From Pseudomonadota bacterium (lineage in GTDB: Bacteria; Pseudomonadota; Gammaproteobacteria; Acidiferrobacterales; UBA6901): a stretch of DNA of 6,380 nucleotides. The position numbers were made by a program, and so were the translations under genes. Position 1 is the first letter of the stretch. The number at the start of each line of letters is the position of its first letter. Under the pieces are notes generated by a model, which saw nothing but the letters and a program-made list of their open reading frames with translations, made no database searches and was not told where the DNA came from. The DNA is taken from NCBI GenBank assembly GCA_021785795.1, contig JAJYEK010000201.1, positions 1 to 6,380 of the forward strand. The letters are read 5' to 3'. Positions 1-4,755 of the stretch are shown here, one piece after another.

Positions 1-354
1 GGGCGTATTCTTATTATTTAGTTATCAGGGTAATTTTATTTTTTAGGGTCATTCGCCAAGCAATTGCTCCGGTTGGAGCGCGGAGCGCAGCGCATGAAAC
101 CCTCTGCAAAAGAGCAGAACACAGGCCGGGACATCCTGTCAACGGAACCCTGTGCGGTCAGTGACGGGGATGATTCGAGCGACCCTGGTCCAGACACCGC
201 CCGGCGAGACGGGGACCGCGGGCAATCCTGACCCGTTCCCGGGACTTGCCGAGGGGAAGGCGATTCTGGCCTGACGGCCATTTGAGACAGGTCAATGCGG
301 TCAGGAACCGATCACGTAGAGTTTCCCATGAATTCCACCGGAGGAGCTCTGTCC
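1..354. other. Non-coding leader region, AT-rich at its left end
   Basis: No convincing gene is seen here. The plus frames entered from the left edge close at 21, 46 and about 163 without recognisable protein. A minus-strand open frame over 36-281 looks like a chance GC-rich frame: it is rich in Ser, Arg and Pro and has no domain pattern. The first 50 bases contain only 15 G or C, while the rest is GC-rich like the remainder of the window. Small structures seen are a 7-bp tandem repeat GGAGCGC at 75-81 and 82-88, and a short hairpin TGGCC-TGAC-GGCCA at 267-280. I could not find a confident sigma70 promoter for the gene at 355. Confidence 0.6.
340..346 (+). promoter_or_regulatory. Ribosome binding site for the DUF2892 protein
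   Basis: GGAGGAG lies 8 bases before the ATG at 355. This perfect Shine-Dalgarno sequence selects 355 over the in-frame ATGs at 295 and 328, which have only weak purine stretches upstream and would add residues unlike the family's N-terminus. Confidence 0.85.
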
Positions 355-567
355 ATGCTGATCAACGAAGCGGGTTGGGAACGCACCACGCGCGGGGTGC
401 TGGGCGTGATTCTGGGCATTATCGGCTACCGCATCCTGCACGGCAGCGCTGCGCTGGCCGTGGTGCTGATGATCGTGGGGCTGGTCCTGCTGGTCACCGG
501 ACTGATCGGATATTGTCCGGTGTGGCAGCTGCTGCACATCTCGACCAACAAACAGAAGCCCCGCTGA
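355..567 (+). CDS. Small inner-membrane protein, DUF2892/YgaP-type transmembrane domain
   Basis: This encodes a 70-residue protein made almost entirely of a helical hairpin. Two hydrophobic segments are visible, about residues 14-29 (GVLGVILGIIGYRI) and 32-52 (AALAVVLMIVGLVLLVTGLIG). They are followed by GYCPVWQLLHIST, which matches the conserved C-P-(Y/W)-x-L-L-G-I-S-T ending of the DUF2892 / YgaP transmembrane family. The short N-terminus with an E-R-x-x-R-G segment before helix 1 is also typical, and the length is normal for stand-alone members. In YgaP the same domain anchors a rhodanese; here no rhodanese is fused or adjacent. The start is set by GGAGGAG at 340-346. The gene stands alone and converges with the minus-strand operon ending at 836. 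The family assignment is fairly sure; its cellular role is unknown. Confidence 0.85.
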   Translation: MLINEAGWERTTRGVLGVILGIIGYRILHGSAALAVVLMIVGLVLLVTGLIGYCPVWQLLHISTNKQKPR

Positions 568-568
568 T

Positions 569-595
569 TCCGGCCCGGCAGACCGGGACACCGGA
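569..595 (+). other. Bulged GC-rich hairpin right after the DUF2892 stop
   Basis: TCCGG-CCCGG, loop CAGA, CCGGG, a 3-base bulge ACA, then CCGGA give ten potential base pairs starting one base after the stop codon. It is followed by TTCTG rather than a run of T, so it is a poor intrinsic terminator by itself; it may protect the 3' end or assist the stronger terminator at 686. Confidence 0.4.
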
Positions 596-685
596 TTCTG
601 TCAGCGGGTCAACGGTCCGGCCTGGCAGGAGGATCGTGCCTGTCGCGGTGCGGCCCGGCATCTTGCATCTTGCGTCCTGCTGACT

Positions 686-718
686 GACGTGGCAGAGGCC
701 GGGGCTGCCATGTCTTTT
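686..718 (+). terminator. Intrinsic terminator downstream of the DUF2892 gene
   Basis: The arm GACGTGGCAG (686-695) pairs with CTGCCATGTC (705-714) through ten pairs, one of them G-U on the plus-strand RNA, around a 9-base loop. TTTT (715-718) follows directly, with further T's after it. On the minus strand the G-U pair becomes a C-A mismatch and there is no T-run, so it should act on rightward transcripts. It lies about 120 bases past the stop of the gene at 355-567. Confidence 0.65.
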
Positions 719-821
719 GCTGTTCCGTGTGTCCTCTTTCCTGCCATCCCTTGGAATCGCAGGGCTCGCAGTGTCCGGTGACCGCATCGCGCCGGCACAC
801 TGGCGATGCCCATCCCGGCCC

Positions 822-840
822 GGTGGGCCCGGGGCTCACC
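822..840. other. Hairpin overlapping the stop codon of the receiver-like gene
   Basis: GGTGGGCC (822-829) pairs with GGCTCACC (833-840) around a 3-base loop, with one G-U pair on the plus strand that is an A-C mismatch on the minus strand. It covers the TGA stop (838-836) of the last gene of the minus-strand operon. No T-run follows on the minus strand, so it is not a canonical terminator for that operon, and I found no better one before 568. Confidence 0.3.
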
Positions 841-1219
841 ACCCATACTGCTGCAGGAACGATCCCAGACGTTCGGCAATCTCGTCGCGCTCGAAGAACC
901 GGTCGGCGCGGTTCAGGCGCATTTCATCGCGCAATCCGGGATCACCGCCGAAGCAGAACACCGCGATCTGCAGCATATGCCGGGTTCTCAGATCGCGGAT
1001 GACCTCCACCGGGTCAAAGCCCTCGGTGGCATCGAGATCGAGCAGCATGAACCGGTAGAGCAGGATATCGGACCAGTCGCCGATCTCTTCCAGGTCCTGC
1101 GCCACGACCATTTCCCAGCCCTGCGGAACTTCGCCACGAAGGCGCGCCTCGATGGCGGTATCGGAGGTCAGGAGTATGAAGCGGCGCTCGCGCCGCTTCG
1201 CTATGGTCGGTTCGGCCAT
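836..1219 (-). CDS. Degenerate response-regulator receiver-like protein
   Basis: This is a 127-residue protein the size of a single receiver domain with no output domain. The fold is suggested by beta strands FILLTS (14-19), RFMLLDLD (56-63) and LQIAVFCF (83-90), and by helix FDPVEVIRDLR (68-78), which follows the aspartate-bearing strand as in CheY-type proteins. Asp61 sits where the phosphoacceptor Asp is expected. Other switch residues are altered: the acidic pair after strand 1 is reduced to Asp20, the strand-4 Thr/Ser is absent (CF at 89-90), and the usual Lys-Pro near the end is replaced by Arg111-Asp112. Phosphorylation-driven switching is therefore doubtful; a protein-binding pseudoreceiver fits better. 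The ATG at 1219 has AGAGGA 7 bases upstream and overlaps the end of the lipoate ligase gene by 19 bases, so the two are probably translationally coupled. The fold is inferred by eye; the function is unknown. Confidence 0.7.
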   Translation of the reverse strand: MAEPTIAKRRERRFILLTSDTAIEARLRGEVPQGWEMVVAQDLEEIGDWSDILLYRFMLLDLDATEGFDPVEVIRDLRTRHMLQIAVFCFGGDPGLRDEMRLNRADRFFERDEIAERLGSFLQQYGW

Positions 1220-2304
1220 CGGCCCATCCTCTCTGGTGCATCATCCTCGTCGCGCACACCCGCCAGGCAGGCCTCGATCCGCCGCGCCCAGGCGCGTGCT
1301 GCCCGGGGGGTGAGCATGCGCGCGAGCCGGTCCTGCAGGACCGCAGGCTCGATCGGGCTGCCAATGCAGCCCTCAAGCGCGGCAGTGAGATCTGGGTCAT
1401 GCGCGCCGATCCGGGCGATATGACCGTCCTTAAGCAGCACGCGCACCCAGGCTGCGCCATCGTGGGATTCAGCGAGGTAGGTCGTAGCGTTGAGCTTGAT
1501 TCCGTTGGCCACGCGCCGCCTGCCGGCCCCCTCCTCCGCATCTTCCGCATCCAGGCGCAGTTCGTCTTCCGCCGCACACATGGCGCGCCCTTCCTCCGCC
1601 GACGGCGCGTCGGGATACAGATCCCAGCCGAGAACAGCAGCCACCGCATCACGCAATGCTCCGGCCAGGAGTGCATCCGCAGGAACCGTGCCGAGCCGCA
1701 CCCACGAGACGAATGCCGCAGGCAGCGCCTCGTACAGCCATTCCCGGAACCCCGGCGACGGAGCCTGTACCAGATGGCAAAACAGCTCGTCCGGAAAATT
1801 CAGGACGAAACTGCTGCCGAACACCATGCAGCGTCCGATCGTTGCCGCACCGCTGCCGGCAATCTTGGCGTCCCCCACCCACAGGTCAGCGCGTCCGACC
1901 GGGCGCGCGTCGATACCCAGGGCCTGGAAAGTCCGGGCGAGCGGCCCCAGGCAATACGCGAAGATGCGCGCCGGGCGCGCTGCGGCAAGCGCCAGCGGAA
2001 GGATGAAGAACACGCAGCGCTGATCGCCATCCACCAGCACCGTGCCGCCGCCCAGCGGGCGGCGCACCACCGCCACGCCGGCCTGTGCGCAGGCGACAAG
2101 ATCCAGCTCGGCGCGCGCGGACTGGGACTGGCCGAGACAGACATGCGGTGCGGCGCTGCGCGCCCACACCAGCACCGGCGGCGCCCCGTCGTCCTGGGCA
2201 ACGGCCAGTCCTTGATAGGCGGCATGCAGGGCGCCCGGAGACAGCGTGCCGAGATCAAGAAAACGCGCGCGCATCGGAACCGGCTGCGTTTCCGACTGCG
2301 GCAA
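1201..2304 (-). CDS. lplA: Lipoate-protein ligase A
   Basis: This enzyme activates lipoate (or octanoate) with ATP and transfers it to a lysine of a lipoyl-carrier domain in the cytoplasm. From the TTG start it is 367 residues. The signature RRPLGGGTVLVD spans 81-92 (family: R-R-x-x-G-G-G-x-V-x-x-D), and GDAKIAG at 144-150 supplies the catalytic Lys147. VFGSSFVLNFP (161-171) matches the next core strand. An acidic linker, about 244-264 with DELRLDAEDAEEG, leads to a C-terminal part about 268-345 (GIKLNATTYLAES, VRVLLKDGHIARI) resembling the LplA accessory domain, so it could be a complete bipartite ligase. The TTG at 2304 has AGGA 8 bases upstream and lies one base past the preceding stop. 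The ATG at 2274 (Met11) lacks a good ribosome site but matches the family's usual N-terminus. No lipoyl-carrier gene is nearby, so its target is unknown. Octanoyl or lipoyl transferase activity are the nearest alternatives. Confidence 0.88.
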   Translation of the reverse strand: MPQSETQPVPMRARFLDLGTLSPGALHAAYQGLAVAQDDGAPPVLVWARSAAPHVCLGQSQSARAELDLVACAQAGVAVVRRPLGGGTVLVDGDQRCVFFILPLALAAARPARIFAYCLGPLARTFQALGIDARPVGRADLWVGDAKIAGSGAATIGRCMVFGSSFVLNFPDELFCHLVQAPSPGFREWLYEALPAAFVSWVRLGTVPADALLAGALRDAVAAVLGWDLYPDAPSAEEGRAMCAAEDELRLDAEDAEEGAGRRRVANGIKLNATTYLAESHDGAAWVRVLLKDGHIARIGAHDPDLTAALEGCIGSPIEPAVLQDRLARMLTPRAARAWARRIEACLAGVRDEDDAPERMGRWPNRP

Positions 2305-2305
2305 T

Positions 2306-2707
2306 CTAGCGGTCCTGGTCCGGTTCTTCGGGTTCGGGGCGATAGAACTTGTCGAAATAGAATTCGCGCCGGTCGAGGTCCTGGTACAGCGCGGCTCGGT
2401 CGCGTACGCCCTGCTCGACGATCTCCGCCAGGTACTGCGCCTGTTCGGCGTCCAGTATAAAGATATGCCCGATCAGATCTTCGTCGAGATTGAGGAAGTG
2501 TGCGGAGAACGGTTCGGGATGATCGAGGTAGATGAGGTAGGACCTCGTGTCCGGATCCTCCGGATCGAGCGGCATCAGCACCGCCTTGCCCAGCCAGGCA
2601 AGCCTGGCTGCCTGATTGAACTGGCGGATATCGAGCTTCTTGCCCTTCTTGTACTTGTTGAGCTCGTTGCGGATCTGGCCGACGTCGGTGACCTTGATGT
2701 TTTTCAT
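2306..2707 (-). CDS. Small acidic protein of unknown function
   Basis: I do not recognise this 133-residue protein. It begins MKNIKVTDVGQIRNELNKYK, a lysine-rich, probably helical N-terminus. The middle (about 40-83) alternates hydrophobic strands and acidic turns, with AWLGKAVLMPLDPEDPDTR and YLIYLDHPEPFSAHFLNLD. Then comes FILDAEQAQYLAEIVEQGVRD, a likely helix, and a tyrosine/phenylalanine-rich segment REFYFDKFY before a highly charged tail EPEEPDQDR. There is no cysteine, signal peptide or membrane segment, so it should be cytoplasmic. The ATG at 2707 has AGGAA 7 bases upstream. A GTG nine codons earlier (2734) has no good ribosome site. The gene is third from the end of the operon; its stop is one base from the lplA start. 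Close linkage suggests it works with the ligase, for example as a partner or accessory factor, but this is inference. Confidence 0.75.
   Translation of the reverse strand: MKNIKVTDVGQIRNELNKYKKGKKLDIRQFNQAARLAWLGKAVLMPLDPEDPDTRSYLIYLDHPEPFSAHFLNLDEDLIGHIFILDAEQAQYLAEIVEQGVRDRAALYQDLDRREFYFDKFYRPEPEEPDQDR
2313..2316 (-). promoter_or_regulatory. Ribosome binding site supporting the TTG start of lplA
   Basis: On the minus strand, AGGA lies 8 bases before the TTG at 2304, inside the last codons of the preceding gene. The alternative ATG at 2274 has its nearest GGA-type sequence about 16 bases away. This favours a coupled TTG start, but the call is not certain. Confidence 0.45.
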
Positions 2708-2780
2708 GCCCCTATTCCTGTCTTCAAGCGCCACTCCGACAGGCCGTCCCGCCCGCAGCGAACTACCGCCATCCCGCTCC

Positions 2781-2793
2781 GGCAGCTACTGCC
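2781..2793 (-). other. Small hairpin with the stop codon in its loop
   Basis: GGCAG-CTA-CTGCC forms a 5-bp stem whose 3-base loop is the TAG stop of the exported-protein gene. No T-run follows on the minus strand, so it is unlikely to terminate transcription fully. It could reduce expression of, or mark mRNA processing before, the downstream genes. Confidence 0.25.
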
Positions 2794-3745
2794 CGTCCTG
2801 CCCTTCCGCGTCCGTGGCGGACGGTTTGGCCACATCGGTCAGCGAATCCAGGATCGCGCCCGGCGCGCTCATGATGTTGGTGAACCCATGATCTCCGATC
2901 ATACTCGTGTCCGGGAAAAACACCGCGATGCGGTAGCGCCCGGGCAGGGCGATCGCCCGGTTCCCCTGAACCATCATCTCGTACGGAAGAAACGCCGTGG
3001 CACGATTCGGGCCGTAGTCGATGACATCCATGATCTTCTTGTCGGTGTTCTTCGCATCCGAATGGGGATGGGCGCCCTTGTTGATGCCCACGCCGAACAC
3101 CGTCACCTGCTTTCCGGGCACCCTGATTTCATAGACCTTGACCGTGCCGCCCGCATGGGCGGCCAGGTTCCGCTCGACAGTCGCAACGCCGACGGCATAA
3201 CTGGGATAGGTCGCAAGATAATCCACATCATTGAAATACGGCATACCCATCATGTAATGGTACTCGCCCGGACCGAGATCCTGTGCCCGTATGCCCTTCT
3301 TCGAGCCAAAGGCAAACTGGTCGCCCAGTGCGGCCTTGAGCATCGCGGTCACCCCCTTGAGTTCGCCGAGCCCGTAGGCAACACCCATATAGGCGGGATT
3401 CACGTAGGAAACCTGGATCTTGCCATCCACCTCGGTAACGGCCACGTGCTCGGCCACACCGAACCCGCCATTCTTGGCACGGGCCGCCGCCTCCTTGAGT
3501 TCCCGGTCGGTCACGATGATCACCCTGGCCGAAGGATAGGGGGAATAGCTGCCTGCCAGATCGAACCCCTGGGACGCCAGCTGCAGTTCGACGAGGTTCG
3601 CGATGTCGAGCACGCTCATCCCGTCGGGGGGCGGATTACCCATGATGTACGGCTTAAGCCGCACCGCCGCCGCCCTGGCGGGCATCGTGGCTGCGATTCC
3701 AAGCAATACGGCGTACAGAAGCCATTGCAACGCGTTCTTCTTCAC
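2786..3745 (-). CDS. Exported protein of unknown function, possibly DUF302-like
   Basis: This encodes 319 residues from a GTG start at 3745, which has a perfect GGAGGAG 6 bases upstream. A typical Sec signal peptide follows: KKNALQW, a hydrophobic core LLYAVLLGIAA, and an ARA-A cleavage site near residue 25. The mature protein would be periplasmic, and the whole protein has no cysteine. The segment at about 44-124 (MSVLDIANLVELQLASQGFD, then VTEVDGKIQVSYVNPAYM) loosely recalls DUF302 domains, which contain a GF turn and a D-G-K-x-x-V-S-Y-x-N-P stretch; this assignment is tentative. The rest (about 157-300) has recurrent aromatic and glycine motifs, such as PGEYHYMMGMPYFNDVDYLA and PGRYRIAVFFPDT, typical of a beta-rich domain. 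The tail from about 304 is polar and probably disordered. It is the first gene of the minus-strand operon, 78 bases ahead of the next gene. Its function is unknown. Confidence 0.75.
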   Translation of the reverse strand: MKKNALQWLLYAVLLGIAATMPARAAAVRLKPYIMGNPPPDGMSVLDIANLVELQLASQGFDLAGSYSPYPSARVIIVTDRELKEAAARAKNGGFGVAEHVAVTEVDGKIQVSYVNPAYMGVAYGLGELKGVTAMLKAALGDQFAFGSKKGIRAQDLGPGEYHYMMGMPYFNDVDYLATYPSYAVGVATVERNLAAHAGGTVKVYEIRVPGKQVTVFGVGINKGAHPHSDAKNTDKKIMDVIDYGPNRATAFLPYEMMVQGNRAIALPGRYRIAVFFPDTSMIGDHGFTNIMSAPGAILDSLTDVAKPSATDAEGQDGQ

Positions 3746-3751
3746 AGAATT

Positions 3752-3758
3752 CTCCTCC
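3752..3758 (-). promoter_or_regulatory. Ribosome binding site fixing the GTG start of the exported protein
   Basis: On the minus strand GGAGGAG lies 6 bases before the GTG at 3745. This start puts the charged KKN segment at the N-terminus of the signal peptide. The longer open frame back to 3838 would place about 31 non-signal-like residues before it. Confidence 0.85.
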
Positions 3759-3971
3759 GAAATAGCAAGCATCGAGCGTAGCGCTGGGTGTGCTGACATC
3801 CGAGTCGAATTGCTTCCGGCGCTGCCACGGCAAGGCAAAGCGCTTCAGGCCGGGCACAGCGTGCCATCGTTCCCACCCGGATTCAATATCACCCCGCAGG
3901 ACCAATTGAACCGGATCCTGGACACTGTCTCTCCAGATAATGCAAACAGTGGGCCAACACGCTTCCGGCGC

Positions 3972-4019
3972 GATGCGGGCCCATGACGGCCCGCATCCGG
4001 ATGCCGCCCGGGGCGGGCC
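3972..4019. repeat. Inverted-repeat cluster with alternative pairings
   Basis: GATGCGGGCC (3972-3981) and GGCCCGCATC (3988-3997) are a perfect 10-bp inverted repeat around the 6-base loop CATGAC. The right arm runs into the 12-bp palindrome GCATCCGGATGC (3993-4004). A second copy of GCGGGCC at 4013-4019 could pair with the same GGCCCGC (3988-3994) that the first copy (3975-3981) uses. There is no T-run on either side. It lies upstream of the mapped rightward promoter, so it would not be in that mRNA from that start; a protein-binding operator, or a leader hairpin of the leftward transcript, are both possible. Confidence 0.6.
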
Positions 4020-4119
4020 GGGGCACATTGCCAATGGGGACCCCTGGCCAACCGGATTTCCGGCACCGCGTTCGCCTTCAAGGGCTTGCGGTCCGGAATT
4101 GGGAGCGACCCCGCGGAAC

Positions 4120-4148
4120 TTGAGCCAGGCGCGATCGCCCTATATATT
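4120..4148 (+). promoter_or_regulatory. Predicted sigma70 promoter for the molybdenum-hydroxylase operon
   Basis: TTGAGC (4120-4125) is separated by exactly 17 bases from TATATT (4143-4148). They match four of six and five of six consensus positions, in a GC-rich setting where a TATATATT tract stands out. Transcription should start near 4155, leaving a leader of about 64 bases before the ATG at 4219. Confidence 0.6.
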
Positions 4149-4218
4149 GAACTGCGCCCCGGCACCCCCATCTTCACGTCGTTCCCCGCACCCGTGCCGA
4201 GGTCCCGAGGCGATCGCC

Positions 4219-4755
4219 ATGGCCAATGAGCATCGGAAAGAGGACGCAGCCGCTGCCGGCCGCATCGCGGGACCCGCTCCGTTGCCCATCGTTCTGCGGG
4301 TCAATGGCGAGGCCCGCGAACTGATGGTCGAACCGCGTACCACCCTTGCCGAGGCACTGCGTGGTCCGCTCGGTCTCACCGGCACCAAGATCGCGTGCAA
4401 TCATGGAGTGTGCTCGGCCTGCACCGTCTGGCTGGACGATCTCGCGGTCGCATCCTGCAGCGTTCTGGCCATCGAAGTGGGGGAGCGGAGGATCACCACC
4501 ATCGAAGGCCTGGCCGGGCAGGACCGCCTGCATCCCGTCCAGGCAGCCTTCATCGACTACGATGCGGTCCAGTGCGGGTTCTGTACGCCCGGCCTGGTCA
4601 TGTCGTGCGCGGCCTTGCTGGCACGCAACCCCCGCCCGGACCGGAAGGAAATCGAGACGGCCATCAGCGGTCACCTGTGCCGCTGCGGAACCTATCCGCA
4701 TGTCGTGCAGGCCATGCTGGCTCTGGGCACACGGGAGGAACCGGACCTTGAATGA
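4219..4755 (+). CDS. 2Fe-2S subunit of a xanthine dehydrogenase/aldehyde oxidoreductase-family enzyme
   Basis: This 178-residue protein is the electron-transfer subunit of a molybdenum hydroxylase, passing electrons from the molybdopterin site through two 2Fe-2S clusters. An N-terminal ferredoxin-like domain carries Cys60, Cys65, Cys68 and Cys80 (C-x4-C-x2-C-x11-C). A C-terminal helical domain carries Cys119, Cys122, Cys154 and Cys156 (C-x2-C-x31-C-x-C, around QCGFCTPG and HLCRCGTYP). All eight ligands are present with the family's usual spacing. About 22 residues precede the first strand; they contain no twin-arginine signal, unlike periplasmic PaoA/YagT-type subunits, so the enzyme is probably cytoplasmic. 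The ATG at 4219 has GAGG about 8 bases upstream; an open frame reaching back to 3940 has no family resemblance. It overlaps the start of the large-subunit gene by 8 bases, indicating coupled translation. The substrate is not predictable from this subunit. Confidence 0.95.
   Translation: MANEHRKEDAAAAGRIAGPAPLPIVLRVNGEARELMVEPRTTLAEALRGPLGLTGTKIACNHGVCSACTVWLDDLAVASCSVLAIEVGERRITTIEGLAGQDRLHPVQAAFIDYDAVQCGFCTPGLVMSCAALLARNPRPDRKEIETAISGHLCRCGTYPHVVQAMLALGTREEPDLE
4733..4740 (+). promoter_or_regulatory. Ribosome binding site for the TTG start of the molybdopterin subunit
   Basis: GGGAGGAA lies 7 bases before the TTG at 4748, within the last codons of the 2Fe-2S gene. It identifies the TTG as the start of the large subunit. 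The nearby ATG at 4752 is in a different frame that closes by 5138 and encodes nothing recognisable. Confidence 0.85.

Larger units (their letters stand above)
3746..4218. other. Divergent intergenic region between two operons
   Basis: These 473 bases separate the divergent exported-protein and 2Fe-2S-subunit genes. Open frames cross parts of it on both strands, but none has a ribosome site plus a recognisable protein. It holds the inverted-repeat cluster at 3972-4019 and the rightward promoter at 4120-4148. A leftward promoter for the minus-strand operon must lie here, but I could not find a convincing one; GATATT (3890-3885 on the minus strand) has no matching -35 box, so that operon may need an activator or another sigma factor. 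Confidence 0.6.

Noticed and set aside
267..280. Hairpin TGGCC-TGAC-GGCCA as a terminator
   Set aside because: The stem has only five pairs and is followed by just three T's, so the support is too weak.
36..281. Minus-strand open frame of 81 residues
   Set aside because: Composition is a chance Ser/Arg/Pro mix, no good ribosome site was seen, and no domain pattern appears.
1399..2460. Plus-strand open frame of 353 residues opposite lplA
   Set aside because: Arg/His-rich composition with no family pattern; the minus strand carries the LplA signatures.
2246..3781. Long plus-strand open frame of 511 residues opposite the operon
   Set aside because: It is the antisense shadow of the exported-protein and acidic-protein genes, which have ribosome sites, a signal peptide and sensible protein on the other strand.
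3906..3941. Possible rightward promoter TTGAAC with GATAAT
   Set aside because: The spacer is 24 bases, too long for a sigma70 promoter; the pair at 4120-4148 is far better.
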